From the NCBI RefSeq assembly GCF_006517275.1, contig NZ_CP041191.1, positions 1,172,501-1,236,500 on the forward strand: 64,000 nt of DNA, given 5' to 3'. The position numbers were made by a program, and so were the translations under genes. Under the pieces are notes generated by a model. It was not told the origin of the DNA. It made no database searches and was given only the letters and a program-made list of their open reading frames with translations. Numbering within the stretch: the stretch's first letter is position 1; each line of letters begins with the position of its first letter. Below are positions 43,948 to 53,455 of the stretch, one piece after another. Source of the stretch: Labrenzia sp. PHM005 (GTDB lineage Bacteria > Pseudomonadota > Alphaproteobacteria > Rhizobiales > Stappiaceae).

Positions 43948-43970
43948 ATATCAAATGTAAGGGAGGGTGC

Positions 43971-44927
43971 ATGCGCCCGTCTGGAAGTGACCTCCGCCTG
44001 CTGCAGGTGTTTGATGCTGTTGTCCGTCATGGCGGCTTTTCGGCAGCTGAAGGAGAGCTCAATCTCAGCCAGTCGACGATTTCCAATCACATGGCCGCGC
44101 TGGAAGAGCGTTTGGGGGTTGTCTTGTGCCGGCGGGGGCGGGGAGGTTTTCAGCTCACAGAAGAGGGGCGGTCGGTTCATGAGGCCGCTACCCGCCTGAA
44201 TGCGGCCTTGCACGACTTTTCCGCCGACGTCGGCTCTGTGCAGGGCAAGATCAGTGGTGAGTTGCGTATCGGTGTGTTGGATGCAATTTGCGATGATCCG
44301 CAGAACCGTTTGCCGGAAGCGCTTGGCGCTTTTCATGAACTTGCCGGCGATGCCAAGGTATTGCTTGCGCAGGAAGCGGCGCAAGATCTCCAGCAGAAAG
44401 TGCGGGACGGCACCTACCATTGTGGCATTGGTGTTGATCTGACCCCGGTCGAGGGCCTTGACCAAGTGCTGCTGAATACGGAAATGCACAGTCTTTATTG
44501 TGGCCGCGGCCACCCGTTGTTTCACATGCCGGTGGCGGATTTGGTGCGTGAAGAACTGCTGGCGTTGCCTTTTGTTAAACGCGGTTACTGGTGCACGGAA
44601 AAATCCCGGCAGAATGTTTTTCGAAATGTGGCTGCGACAGTCCTGCAGATCGAACCGCAGCTCTTGTTGATCCGCTCAGGTCATTATGTCGGGTATCTGC
44701 CGGATCATTATGCAGCGCGCTGGTGCGCCAACGGGGAATTGCGACGATTTGAAGTGCCGGAATTCAGCTATTCGGCCCAGTTTTATCTGTTCACCGCCCG
44801 CGACAACCGAAAATCCACCACGGTCACCGCGATCACCCAGGCTGTCCGATCTGCCTGGGCCAAAAATGCAGACTGTGATCAGGATGATAAGTCTCAGAAA
44901 AAGCAGAAGTATTTAGAAAGCGCCTGA
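43971..44927 (+). CDS. LysR-family transcriptional regulator
   Basis: This 318-aa LysR protein has a GGGAGGG ribosome site. The HTH is LRLLQVFDAVVRHGGFSAAE with LNLSQSTISNHMAALEERLG at about residues 8-50; the effector domain starts near residue 95. The polar, Lys-rich C-terminus (DDKSQKKQKYLESA) is unusual. It is divergent from the aminotransferase, so it is the probable activator of the whole aminotransferase-ureohydrolase-ABC-nitrilase operon. Confidence 0.92.
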   Translation: MRPSGSDLRLLQVFDAVVRHGGFSAAEGELNLSQSTISNHMAALEERLGVVLCRRGRGGFQLTEEGRSVHEAATRLNAALHDFSADVGSVQGKISGELRIGVLDAICDDPQNRLPEALGAFHELAGDAKVLLAQEAAQDLQQKVRDGTYHCGIGVDLTPVEGLDQVLLNTEMHSLYCGRGHPLFHMPVADLVREELLALPFVKRGYWCTEKSRQNVFRNVAATVLQIEPQLLLIRSGHYVGYLPDHYAARWCANGELRRFEVPEFSYSAQFYLFTARDNRKSTTVTAITQAVRSAWAKNADCDQDDKSQKKQKYLESA

Positions 44928-44980
44928 CCGGAATCTATCCTATTGCGTCTTGTCGTCGGTCGGAAAATGTCATCTACGTC

Positions 44981-45032
44981 TTGACAAAATGGAACGTTCC
45001 AGTTTTTATGGATCAAAATTTGGAACGTTCCA
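44981..45032 (+). promoter_or_regulatory. Promoter of operon I with two identical LacI-type operators
   Basis: A -35 TTGACA (44981-44986) is followed at normal spacing by a T-rich -10 region near 45004-45009. The perfect 12-bp palindrome TGGAACGTTCCA lies in the spacer (44990-45001), and an identical copy lies downstream (45021-45032), 31 bases centre to centre, about three helical turns. Two in-phase sites suit cooperative LacI-family repression. The same 12-mer occurs at 55493-55504 before operon III. Confidence 0.8.
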
Positions 45033-45053
45033 ATTATTGGTTTGGAGGAATGC

Positions 45054-46055
45054 ATGCGTTGGGGACTGATAGGCGCGAGCCGGATTGCGTCCAGTTATGT
45101 CATTGACGCCATCCGGGCGCAGGCGGGATCGGAAATCCAATCCGTTCTGAGCTCCGATGAGGCGCGTGGCCAAGCCTACGCGCAGGATCACCAGATCCCG
45201 GACAGCTATACTGATCTGGATGCCCTGCTCGCCGATGACAGCGTCGACGCGGTTTACATCTCGACCACAAATGAAAAACACCACCCGCAGGCCATGGCAG
45301 CGATTGCCGCCGGTAAACATGTCCTGTGCGAAAAACCGCTCGCGATGACCTTAGGCGAAGCTGTTGAGATGGTGAGGGCTGCGGCGGACAAAGACGTGAC
45401 CTTTGCGACCAATCACCATCTTCGCAATGCCGGTTCCCACCTTGCCATTCGCGATCTGATTGCCTCAGGCCGGATCGGCAAGGTTTTGAGCGCCCGGGTG
45501 TTTCATGCAGTCAATCTGCCGGAGCACCTACGCGGTTGGCGGATCAATGATGCCTCTGCTGGCGGTGGCGTTATTCCGGATATCACGGTTCACGATGCTG
45601 ATACTGTTCGGTTTCATCTGGCTGAAGACCCGGTCGATGTGGTTGCCAAGGCTGGCGTATCCGGCATGGGTGAGGGTGTTGAAGACAGTGTCATGTCGGT
45701 CTGGTCCATGCCATCTGGCGTGATGGTTCAGTCCCACGAGAGTTTTACCCATGGATACGCCGGTACCGGGGTCGAATTCCACGGAACCGAAGGGTCGATC
45801 TTTGCACGCAATGTCATGACCCAGGAGCCTGTCGGCGAGATTCGGCTGGTCGATGCGTCAGGAGAAAGCCAAGTCCCTTACGAGACGCACAATCTCTATC
45901 ACCGCGCGATAGGCCTTTTTGCCGGAGCTGCTGCGGGCAAAGGTGCACCGTCAGCGGATGGTGTTGATGGCGTGAAGTCTTTGGCGGTTGCGCTCGCCGT
46001 ACGCGAGGCGGCCCGTTCGGGCCAGGCAACGCACGTCGACTATGGAGGGCTTTGA
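45054..46055 (+). CDS. Gfo/Idh/MocA family oxidoreductase
   Basis: This NAD(P)-dependent dehydrogenase has 333 aa from ATG 45054 (GGAGG five bases upstream). The Rossmann start is MRWGLIGASRIASSYVIDAI, and the family motif is CEKPLAMTL (about residue 95) with its conserved Lys. The C-terminal half has the Gfo/Idh alpha/beta domain (PEHLRGWRINDASAGGGVIP). These enzymes usually oxidise sugars or inositols at C1, C2 or C3, but the substrate here is not known. First gene of operon I, three bases before the CoA-transferase gene and under two LacI-type operators. Confidence 0.9.
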   Translation: MRWGLIGASRIASSYVIDAIRAQAGSEIQSVLSSDEARGQAYAQDHQIPDSYTDLDALLADDSVDAVYISTTNEKHHPQAMAAIAAGKHVLCEKPLAMTLGEAVEMVRAAADKDVTFATNHHLRNAGSHLAIRDLIASGRIGKVLSARVFHAVNLPEHLRGWRINDASAGGGVIPDITVHDADTVRFHLAEDPVDVVAKAGVSGMGEGVEDSVMSVWSMPSGVMVQSHESFTHGYAGTGVEFHGTEGSIFARNVMTQEPVGEIRLVDASGESQVPYETHNLYHRAIGLFAGAAAGKGAPSADGVDGVKSLAVALAVREAARSGQATHVDYGGL

Positions 46056-46058
46056 GCC

Positions 46059-47633
46059 ATGACCTCCAAGATCGTTTCCATGGAAGATGCTGCCGCCCGA
46101 ATAAAGGATGGCGCGGTTGTCACCGTTTCTTCTTCCTCCGGCCTCGGATGCCCGGACAAGGTGCTGGAAGCCATTGGCGACCGGTTCGACAAAGAAGGGC
46201 ATCCGAGGAACCTGACCACGCTGCATCCGATCGCAGCGGGCGATATGTACGGCATCAAAGGCATCGACCACATCGCCAAGGATGGTCTGCTTTCGACCAT
46301 CATCGCCGGATCCTATCCCTCCGGTCCGTCTTCGATGCCGATGCCGGATATTTGGAAGATGCTCGTTGAAAACCGTGTTGCGGCCTACAACGTCCCTTCC
46401 GGCATCCTGTTCGACATGCACCGAGATGTGGCCGCCCGCCGTCCGGGTGTGATGACCAAAGTGGGTCTGGAGACCTTTGTTGATCCGGTTCTCCAGGGCT
46501 GCGCCATGAACGAGGTTGCAGCTGAAAAACCGATTGTCTCCAGGATCGACCTTGGCGGAGAAACCTGGCTGCATTTCCCGAACATCATTCCGGATGTGGC
46601 CATTATCCGGGCAACCACGGCGGATGAACGCGGAAATCTTACTTACGAGCATGAAGGCGCCTATTTGGGCGGTCTGGAACAGGCGATTGCAGTTCGCAAC
46701 CACGGCGGTCTGGTGATTGCCCAGGTCAAACGGATCACGGCTTCCGGTTCGCTTCGGCCGCACGATGTCCGGGTCCCGGGGCACCTGGTTGATCTGATCG
46801 TTGTTGATCCTGGCCAGCGGCAGACCACGGAAACCGACTATGATCCGGCCATCTCAGGCGAAATCATGCGGCCGTGGGATAGTTTTTCGCTTGCCGACCA
46901 CAGCGTTGAGAAAATTGTCGCGCGCCGCGCGGCCATGGAACTGAGTGCTGGCCAGACAGCCAATCTCGGCTTTGGTGTGTCGGCGATGGTGCCACGGGTC
47001 CTTCTGGAAGCCGGGCAGGAACAGGCCGTCACCTGGGCCATTGAGCAGGGTGCGACCGGTGGCATGCCGCTGACCGGTTTTGCCTTCGGTTGTGCATCCA
47101 ACGCCGATGCCTATATGCCGTCGCCTCAGCAGTTTACCTATTTCCAGGGCGGAGGTTTTGACGTCTCGTTCCTGTCCTTCCTGGAGATTGATCTTGAAGG
47201 CAACGTCAACGTTTCCAAACTCGGCAAGAAACCCTATCTGACAGCAGGCTGCGGCGGGTTTGTCGACATTACAGCCAATGCCAAAAAGATCGTCTTTTCC
47301 GGCCTCTTTGAGGCGGGTGCTGGTCTTGAGCTGACCGATGAAGCCTTGCGGGTGAAGGCGCCTGGCAAGTTCACTAAGATGGTCGACAATGTCGAGCACG
47401 TGACGTTTTCCGGCCGCCGCGCACGGGAGCTCGGTCAGGAGGTGCTCTACGTTACCGAACGCTGTGTGATCAAACTGACCGAAACCGGCCTGATGGCAAC
47501 GGAAATCATGCCGGGAGTTGATGCGCAGCGCGACATCGTTGATGCTTCCAAAGGCCGGGTTCGGCTGGCAAACACCTTGACCGAAATGCCGGTAGCGCTC
47601 CTTAAAAAAGAAGCCATGGAGTTGCAGCTGTGA
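46059..47633 (+). CDS. Fused acyl-CoA:acetate/3-ketoacid CoA-transferase
   Basis: This 524-aa enzyme joins the alpha and beta subunits of family I CoA-transferases in one chain, as in E. coli YdiF and propionate CoA-transferase. It moves CoA between acyl groups through a gamma-glutamyl-CoA intermediate. The N-terminal subunit has SMEDAAARIKDGAVVTVSSS and the C-terminal subunit carries the catalytic Glu, probably E329 in TWAIEQGATGGMPLTG. Near the end are FTKMVDNVEHVTFSG and YVTERCVIKLTETG. It is overlapped by the enoyl-CoA hydratase gene (GTGA), so operon I probably activates a carboxylic acid. Confidence 0.93.
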   Translation: MTSKIVSMEDAAARIKDGAVVTVSSSSGLGCPDKVLEAIGDRFDKEGHPRNLTTLHPIAAGDMYGIKGIDHIAKDGLLSTIIAGSYPSGPSSMPMPDIWKMLVENRVAAYNVPSGILFDMHRDVAARRPGVMTKVGLETFVDPVLQGCAMNEVAAEKPIVSRIDLGGETWLHFPNIIPDVAIIRATTADERGNLTYEHEGAYLGGLEQAIAVRNHGGLVIAQVKRITASGSLRPHDVRVPGHLVDLIVVDPGQRQTTETDYDPAISGEIMRPWDSFSLADHSVEKIVARRAAMELSAGQTANLGFGVSAMVPRVLLEAGQEQAVTWAIEQGATGGMPLTGFAFGCASNADAYMPSPQQFTYFQGGGFDVSFLSFLEIDLEGNVNVSKLGKKPYLTAGCGGFVDITANAKKIVFSGLFEAGAGLELTDEALRVKAPGKFTKMVDNVEHVTFSGRRARELGQEVLYVTERCVIKLTETGLMATEIMPGVDAQRDIVDASKGRVRLANTLTEMPVALLKKEAMELQL

Positions 47634-48403
47634 GCGGACTTCATTTGATACGCCACGGCAGCATTGCCGAATTGCAGTTGGACAATCCCTCCAAGCTGAA
47701 TGCCTTCACGGTAGAAATGCTGGAAGCGGTTGAACCGGCTTGTGCCGAAATCGAAAGGGATGCTGCCGTTCAGGCTGTTGTTGTGACAGCTGCAGACAGC
47801 AAGGCCTTTTGCGCCGGTGCGGACATCCTGGCTTGGTCGCAATTGGAGCCCTGGGAATTTGCACGCAATTGGGTTCGTTATGGCCATCGCATTTTTGATC
47901 GATTGGCACGGCTTTCAAAGCCGAGCATCGCTGCGCTGAACGGGCATGCCTTTGGCGGCGGCCTGGAATTTGCGGCCACGGCGGACATTCGGGTGATGGC
48001 GCCACAGGCGACCCTCGCTCTCCCGGAAGCTGCTGTCGGGATCGTCCCCGGTTGGTCGGGTACGCAGCGGCTGATCCGCCTGATGGGGGAGCCTCTTGTC
48101 AAAGAGATGGCTTTGTTCGGCCGCAGGATCTCCGCTGATCGTGCCCATGCGGCCGGGTTTGTCGCAGAAATCTCTGACGATCCCAAACAAACGGCGTTCG
48201 AAATCGCAGAAGCGCTGATGGCCAAGTCGCCCTGCTCGATCGAAGTTGCCAAATACATGATCCATGCGGCCGCTGGCGAAGACCGCGGCGCGATGATTGA
48301 AGCGCTGGGCGCGGGCATGATCGGCCCAACCGCCGATCGGGATGAAGGCGTCACAGCCTTTCGCGAAAAACGCAAACCGAATTTTCCTGGAACGAGACCA
48401 TGA
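47630..48403 (+). CDS. Enoyl-CoA hydratase/isomerase family protein
   Basis: This 257-aa crotonase-fold enzyme starts at GTG 47630, overlapping the CoA-transferase stop by four bases. The oxyanion region is SKAFCAGADILAW, and the second part of the active site is ALNGHAFGGGLEFAATADIR with the acidic PEAAVGIVPGWSGTQRLI. The Glu of PEAAVGIVPG occupies a catalytic position of hydratases and isomerases. It may hydrate or rearrange the CoA ester produced by the neighbouring transferase. Start and stop overlap on both sides imply coupled translation. Confidence 0.92.
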   Translation: MSGLHLIRHGSIAELQLDNPSKLNAFTVEMLEAVEPACAEIERDAAVQAVVVTAADSKAFCAGADILAWSQLEPWEFARNWVRYGHRIFDRLARLSKPSIAALNGHAFGGGLEFAATADIRVMAPQATLALPEAAVGIVPGWSGTQRLIRLMGEPLVKEMALFGRRISADRAHAAGFVAEISDDPKQTAFEIAEALMAKSPCSIEVAKYMIHAAAGEDRGAMIEALGAGMIGPTADRDEGVTAFREKRKPNFPGTRP

Positions 48404-49920
48404 GTGAATTGAACGTCGTTGCCATTTCAAATGCAAAGCTCCCAGACGACCCTTTTGTCGCTCGTCACCTGATCGACGGGGCGTGGAAAGACAGCGCTGA
48501 AGGCGAAACTTTCGAACGGGTATCTCCCTCCCATGGTACGGTGGTGACCCGGGCGGCACAAGGAAACGGTGCAGATGTGGATGCGGCCATTTCCGCAGCG
48601 CGCAAGGCATATGATGCGGGAGCTTGGCGAGCCACCACCGGCAAGGACCGGGCAACTTTGTTGCTGAAAGTCGCAGATCTGATTGATCGTGAACGGGATC
48701 GGATTGCGTTGCTGGAGACCCTGGAGTCCGGCAAACCGATCAGCCAGGCCCGTGCCGAAATCGAAGGCGCTGCGGATATATGGCGTTTTGCGGCCTCATT
48801 GGCCCGAACCATCCACGGGGAAAGCCATAACACTCTGGGCAACGATTTTCTTGGGGTGGTTCTGAAAGAACCGGTTGGCGTGGTGTCGATCATCACCCCC
48901 TGGAATTTTCCATTCCTGATCGTTTCCCAGAAACTTCCCTTTGCGCTTGCTGCCGGCTGCACCGCCGTGATCAAACCCTCCGAAATGACCCCGGCTACCA
49001 CCGTCATTCTCGGCGAATTGCTGATCGAAGCTGGTTGTCCGGCCGGTGTGGTCAACATTGTGCTGGGATATGGCGATCCGGTCGGGATCGCTATGACCAC
49101 CGACAAGCGGGTCGACATGGTGACCTTCACCGGGTCGACCGCGGTCGGCAAGGGGATCGTCAAGGCCGCGTCCGAAACATTGAAGAAGGTTTCGCTTGAG
49201 CTCGGCGGAAAAAATCCGCAGGTCCTCTTCCCGGATGCGGATCTGGATAGCGCGATCGATGCGATTGTGTTCGGCGTCTATTTTAACGCGGGCGAATGCT
49301 GCAATTCCGGCTCCAGAATAATTGTGCACGAGGATATTGCTGAAGAAGTTGTTTCGCGGACAGTTGCCTTGTCTCGGGACGTGCCCTTTGGCGATCCACT
49401 GGACCCATCGACCAAAGTCGGGGCGATCATAACGCCGGACCATCAAAAGAAAATCGACACCTATGTGCAGCAGGCCGCCAATCATGGTGGAGACATCCGG
49501 CTCGGCGGCGCGGCCCTGGATGTTCCTGGGTTGAAAGGCCAATTTTACCAGCCAACGGTGATTTCCAACGTGACGGGAGAGATGCCGATTGCCCGCGACG
49601 AGGTGTTCGGGCCGGTGCTTTCAGTCCTGACCTTCAAGACGCTGGATGAAGCTATCGCACTCGTAAACGATGCAGACTATGGCCTCTCCGCCGGGGTTTG
49701 GAGCGAAAACGTCCACACCTGTTTGGAGTTTGCGCGCCGGGCGCAGGCCGGCACTGTTTGGACGAACACCTGGATGGATGGTTTTGCCGAACTGCCGTTC
49801 GGCGGCTTGAAAGAGAGCGGCCAAGGCCGGGAGCTTGGAAAATACGGTCTGGACGAGTTCTTGGAAGCCAAAACCGTGACCATGCGGATCGGCAAAACCC
49901 GATCGCCTTGGGTGGCGTGA
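48400..49920 (+). CDS. NAD-dependent aldehyde dehydrogenase
   Basis: This 506-aa ALDH starts at ATG 48400, overlapping the hydratase stop (ATGA). The nucleotide-binding stretch is VVSIITPWNFPFLIVSQKLP, and the general-base Glu is in SLELGGKNPQVLFPDADL. The catalytic Cys is probably C301 in FNAGECCNSGSRIIVHEDI. It resembles betaine-aldehyde/gamma-guanidinobutyraldehyde-type dehydrogenases but the aldehyde is unknown. Last gene of operon I; it could oxidise an aldehyde released by the operon III aldolase-like protein. It converges on the LacI gene with only eight bases between stops. Confidence 0.94.
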   Translation: MSELNVVAISNAKLPDDPFVARHLIDGAWKDSAEGETFERVSPSHGTVVTRAAQGNGADVDAAISAARKAYDAGAWRATTGKDRATLLLKVADLIDRERDRIALLETLESGKPISQARAEIEGAADIWRFAASLARTIHGESHNTLGNDFLGVVLKEPVGVVSIITPWNFPFLIVSQKLPFALAAGCTAVIKPSEMTPATTVILGELLIEAGCPAGVVNIVLGYGDPVGIAMTTDKRVDMVTFTGSTAVGKGIVKAASETLKKVSLELGGKNPQVLFPDADLDSAIDAIVFGVYFNAGECCNSGSRIIVHEDIAEEVVSRTVALSRDVPFGDPLDPSTKVGAIITPDHQKKIDTYVQQAANHGGDIRLGGAALDVPGLKGQFYQPTVISNVTGEMPIARDEVFGPVLSVLTFKTLDEAIALVNDADYGLSAGVWSENVHTCLEFARRAQAGTVWTNTWMDGFAELPFGGLKESGQGRELGKYGLDEFLEAKTVTMRIGKTRSPWVA

Positions 49921-49928
49921 TGCCTGGC

Positions 49929-50978
49929 TTAGTCCGAAATCGAGAACTGCCCTTCGGGTTTCAGGAGAATTTGCATCTCGGACATCGGGGCGCCGGAAAT
50001 CCTGGCCAGAAGAACTTTGGCCATGGCCCTGCCCGTGGCGCGCAGGTCTTCACGAATGGTCTCGATCCGCGGGCGGAAGTGCTTGGAAATCGGCGACGCC
50101 CATTTGGCAACAACGTCAATGTCCGTGCCCGGCGTCAATCCCATGTCGTGCAGATAGGCAAGAGTCACCAGAGTGTTGACTTCACCAACACACACATAGC
50201 CGTCCGGCGGATTGGGTCCGGTGTGAAGCTCTCGAAGTTTCGCAGCAATTTCATCCGGATCACTGTCCAGGTCGACATCGCCCGGAATAGTCAACTCGAT
50301 CCCGTGCGCAATCGCCGCCTGGCGGGCGCCAAAACGCAGGTGCTGACCAAAGGTGTACCGTTCATTCGGCATGATAATGCAGACATGCCGCCGGTCCTTT
50401 TGGGTGAGGCGCTCAATGGCCATGTGAACGAACATCTCGTTGTCGAAGTCGACAAAGGGATGCGGCGTGGTGAAGTCCGTCCGTCCGTGGGTCGCAAACG
50501 GAAAGTCGTGCTCGAGCAGGTAACGAACCCGCTCATCGAAACATTCGGTCCGGGTGAAGACGATGGCATCGGCGAGCGAGTGTTTGCGGATGTGCCGGAT
50601 CTGTTCGAGGCGGTCGTCGTTCAGGCTGTCGGCGGTGATGTTGATCGCATAACCGGTTCCCGAAAGCCCTTCACTCATGCCGGTGAGAAACTCGGATGTG
50701 AAGCTGAGAAACTCATGTTTCGGGTTGAGCAGAAGGCTGATCACCTTGGTCTGACCGGTACGCAACCTTTGGGCAGCCCTGTTGGGAACATAGCCTTGTT
50801 TACGGGCAACATCCGCAACGCGCTTACGCGTACCTTCCGCAATCTGCGGATCGTTAGCCAGAGCACGCGACACTGTTGTAACCGCAAAACCGGCCTCAGC
50901 GGCCACGGTCCGCAAAGTCGGGCGCCCCGGTCTGTCGATCGCGTTGTCTTCTGCTGTGTCCAAAGTCTTTCGAGACAT
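49929..50978 (-). CDS. LacI-family regulator of the sugar ABC operon (LacI-1)
   Basis: This 349-aa regulator has an N-terminal HTH, TLRTVAAEAGFAVTTVSRAL (about residues 19-38), with the hinge region GYVPNRAAQRLRTGQTKVIS, and a periplasmic-binding-like sugar-sensing domain from about residue 75. It is divergent from the carbohydrate ABC genes. Its own upstream region contains the operator-like TTAAAACGTTACAA, and the ABC promoter carries TTGTAACGTTACAA, so it is the probable repressor of operon II and itself. The recognition-helix start AVTT differs from the operon III LacI (SKST), which fits their different operators. Confidence 0.93.
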   Translation of the reverse strand: MSRKTLDTAEDNAIDRPGRPTLRTVAAEAGFAVTTVSRALANDPQIAEGTRKRVADVARKQGYVPNRAAQRLRTGQTKVISLLLNPKHEFLSFTSEFLTGMSEGLSGTGYAINITADSLNDDRLEQIRHIRKHSLADAIVFTRTECFDERVRYLLEHDFPFATHGRTDFTTPHPFVDFDNEMFVHMAIERLTQKDRRHVCIIMPNERYTFGQHLRFGARQAAIAHGIELTIPGDVDLDSDPDEIAAKLRELHTGPNPPDGYVCVGEVNTLVTLAYLHDMGLTPGTDIDVVAKWASPISKHFRPRIETIREDLRATGRAMAKVLLARISGAPMSEMQILLKPEGQFSISD

Positions 50979-51039
50979 GCCCGTCTGTTTCAGTTGCTGC
51001 CTTGTAATCCAAATTCCAGTTTTAGTCTAATCAGCACTT

Positions 51040-51053
51040 TTAAAACGTTACAA
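51040..51053. promoter_or_regulatory. Degenerate LacI-1 operator upstream of its own gene
   Basis: TTAAAACGTTACAA matches the palindrome TTGTAACGTTACAA in 12 of 14 positions and lies 62 bases upstream of the LacI-1 start. It is a likely weaker autoregulatory site. Confidence 0.5.
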
Positions 51054-51146
51054 CAAAAAAATATGCTGCAGTGCGGCGAGTGGAGATTTCTGGAAAGCTT
51101 TGAAAAAACAGATGGAAAGCTAGGTCGAAGTTTTTTGCAAAAAACA

Positions 51147-51177
51147 TTGACATCAATCAGGTTTGTAACGTTACAAT
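51147..51177 (+). promoter_or_regulatory. Promoter and operator of the carbohydrate ABC operon
   Basis: A -35 TTGACA (51147-51152) is followed by the perfect 14-bp palindrome TTGTAACGTTACAA (51163-51176), which covers the -10 area (TACAAT at 51172-51177). A repressor here would block RNA polymerase directly. The core TGTAACGTTACA differs from the operon I/III operator TGGAACGTTCCA by one symmetric base pair. Confidence 0.78.
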
Positions 51178-51251
51178 AGACGCTGTCTAATTATCGGGAG
51201 CCCGCTTTGGGCGCTCGAGGCGCCAATAGGCACTAAACGGGAGGAATATCG

Positions 51252-52496
51252 ATGTCATTGAAGTCTTTGAAGCTGGGCGTCGCAGCCCTGGCGATGAGCA
51301 CGAGCCTGGCGGCTGCCAGCGAGGTGGAGGTCTTGCACTGGTGGACATCCGGTGGTGAGGCGGCAGCATTGAACGTGCTGAAGCAAGACCTTGAAGGTCA
51401 AGGCATCGGCTGGCAGGACATGCCGGTGGCCGGTGGCGGCGGTACCCAAGCCATGACCGTGCTGCGTGCCCGTGTTACCTCAGGTAACCCACCGACCGCG
51501 GTGCAGATGCTTGGGTTCGATATTCTCGACTGGGCGAAAGAGGGCGCTCTGGCGGATCTGAACATTCAGGCTGGCCTGGAAGGCTGGGACGATGTGGTGC
51601 CGGAAGCGCTGCAGGCATTCGCAAAGCATGACGGCAAGTGGGTCTCTGCACCGGTGAATGTGCACTCCACCAACTGGGTCTGGGCGAACAAGGCAGTTCT
51701 GGATGAGCTCGGCATTGCCGTACCGACGACTTGGGATGAGTTCGTGGCTGCACTGGAAAAAGTGAAGGCCGCAGGTAAGACCCCGATCGCACATGGTGGT
51801 CAGGCTTGGCAGGACGCCACTGTTTTTGACGCCGTTGCCATGTCAACCGGCGGGCCGGACTTCTATAAGGCTGCCTTCATCGATCTTGATGAAGACGCGC
51901 TCGGCTCCGACACGATGAAGGAAGCCTTCGATCGTATGGCTGTCATCCGCTCCCATGTGGACGACAATTTCTCCGGCCGTGACTGGAACCTGGCAACGGC
52001 TATGGTCATCAACGGCGATGCCGCTTTCCAGATGATGGGGGACTGGGCGAAGGGCGAATTCCTGAATGCTGACAAGGTTCCGGATCAGGACTTCCTGTGC
52101 TTCCGTTTCCCGGGCACACAGGACCAGGTGACCTTCAATGCCGACCAGTTCGCAATGTTCTCGCAGGGCTCTGAAGTCGGCAAGGAGCAGGCCGCGCTGG
52201 CGACCGCGATCCTGTCACCAACATTCCAGTCCGCGTTCAACGTGGTCAAAGGTTCTGTGCCGGCACGTACGGATGTGTCCGACGAAGCATTCGATGCGTG
52301 TGGCAAAAAGGGTATGGCTGATCTGAAGAAGGCTGCAGGAAGCGGCAACCTCTATGGCTCCATGGCACATGGTCATGCCAATCCGGCATCGGTCAAAAAC
52401 GCCATGTATGATGTCATTACCGCGCACTTCAACGGAGAATACGACAGCGCGACTGCTGTCGATGAGCTGGTGACGGCTGTTCAGATCAACAAGTAA
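51252..52496 (+). CDS. Carbohydrate ABC transporter substrate-binding protein
   Basis: This 414-aa periplasmic receptor of extracellular solute-binding family 1 has GGGAGG upstream. The Sec signal ([20 protein letters not shown]) is cleaved near AAASEV. The mature start [20 protein letters not shown] is highly typical of the glucose/mannose-type receptors (GtsA/GlcE-like). Other motifs are [20 protein letters not shown] and [20 protein letters not shown]. It is the first gene of operon II, under the LacI-1 operator. The ligand is a mono- or oligosaccharide or glycoside, not resolved from the sequence. Confidence 0.93.
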   Translation: MSLKSLKLGVAALAMSTSLAAASEVEVLHWWTSGGEAAALNVLKQDLEGQGIGWQDMPVAGGGGTQAMTVLRARVTSGNPPTAVQMLGFDILDWAKEGALADLNIQAGLEGWDDVVPEALQAFAKHDGKWVSAPVNVHSTNWVWANKAVLDELGIAVPTTWDEFVAALEKVKAAGKTPIAHGGQAWQDATVFDAVAMSTGGPDFYKAAFIDLDEDALGSDTMKEAFDRMAVIRSHVDDNFSGRDWNLATAMVINGDAAFQMMGDWAKGEFLNADKVPDQDFLCFRFPGTQDQVTFNADQFAMFSQGSEVGKEQAALATAILSPTFQSAFNVVKGSVPARTDVSDEAFDACGKKGMADLKKAAGSGNLYGSMAHGHANPASVKNAMYDVITAHFNGEYDSATAVDELVTAVQINK

Positions 52497-52549
52497 TCCA
52501 CCAAGGGAGCGGCGGCTGCCGCCGTTCCCCCAACTCCTGGCGACAGAAT

Positions 52550-53455
52550 ATGTCTATCTCTGAAACGGCGAGCCCGCGCGGTTCTGTTGTTGACAGATTG
52601 CGTGATGCCTTGCCCAAACTCGTGTTGAGTCCGACGGTCGCCATTGTCGCGATCTTCGTCTACGGCTTTATCTTCTTCACGCTGTATCTGTCCTTTACCG
52701 ACAGCCGCATCCTGCCCTCCTTCGGATGGGTTGGCTGGCAGAACTTTGAAAACCTGTTCAAGATCCGCGCGTGGGACATTGCCGTTTCCAACTTGGTGGT
52801 CTTCGGCTTTCTCTACATAACCATCTGCTGCGCGCTCGGCCTGCTCCTGGCGATCCTTTTGGACCAGCGGATCCGGGCCGAAGGTTTTATCCGCACAATC
52901 TACCTCTATCCGATGGCGCTCAGCTTTATCGTCACCGGGATCGCCTGGAAGTGGTTTCTGGATCCGGGCATCGGCATTGAAGCGGTGGTTCGCGGCTGGG
53001 GCTGGGAAACCTTTACCTTCAACTGGATCAAAGACCGGGAGATGGCGATCTACACCATCGTCATTGCTGCGGTCTGGCAGACGTCCGGGTTCGTTATGGC
53101 CATGTTTTTGGCCGGTTTGCGCGGGATCGACAGCGAGATGATGAAGGCAGCGCAGATCGATGGCGCATCCACCTTCGCGCTCTACCGCCGGATTGTCATT
53201 CCGCAGCTGCGCCCGGCCTTCATGTCCGCCTTTGTTGTACTCGCACATATGGCGATCAAGTCCTACGACTTGGTCATCGCCCTGACCGGTGGCGGCCCTG
53301 GAACAGCAACCGAATTGCCTGCGACCTTCATGTATTCCTATACGTTCACCCGAAATCAGATGGGGATTGGTGCCGCTTCGGCCGTGATCATGCTGATGAC
53401 CATTGCCGCGATCATTGTGCCGTATCTGTGGTCCGAACTGAGGGAGAAAAAGTGA
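52550..53455 (+). CDS. Carbohydrate ABC transporter permease 1
   Basis: This 301-aa permease of the MalF/UgpA type has six transmembrane segments. The EAA loop is EMMKAAQIDGASTFALYRRI, and the C-terminal VIALTGGGPGTATELPATFM is typical of MalF-like sugar permeases. It follows the binding-protein gene by 53 bases and overlaps permease 2 by one base (TGATG). Length and motifs match a GtsB-type glucose permease. Confidence 0.93.
   Translation: MSISETASPRGSVVDRLRDALPKLVLSPTVAIVAIFVYGFIFFTLYLSFTDSRILPSFGWVGWQNFENLFKIRAWDIAVSNLVVFGFLYITICCALGLLLAILLDQRIRAEGFIRTIYLYPMALSFIVTGIAWKWFLDPGIGIEAVVRGWGWETFTFNWIKDREMAIYTIVIAAVWQTSGFVMAMFLAGLRGIDSEMMKAAQIDGASTFALYRRIVIPQLRPAFMSAFVVLAHMAIKSYDLVIALTGGGPGTATELPATFMYSYTFTRNQMGIGAASAVIMLMTIAAIIVPYLWSELREKK

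Noticed and set aside
45951..46784. 277-codon minus-strand frame opposite the CoA-transferase
   Set aside because: Shadow of the CoA-transferase and Gfo/Idh genes, which overlap into a clear operon.
49698..51179. 493-codon plus-strand frame running through the end of the aldehyde dehydrogenase and the antisense of LacI-1
   Set aside because: Both real genes in this stretch have clear families; the frame has no coherent fold signature.
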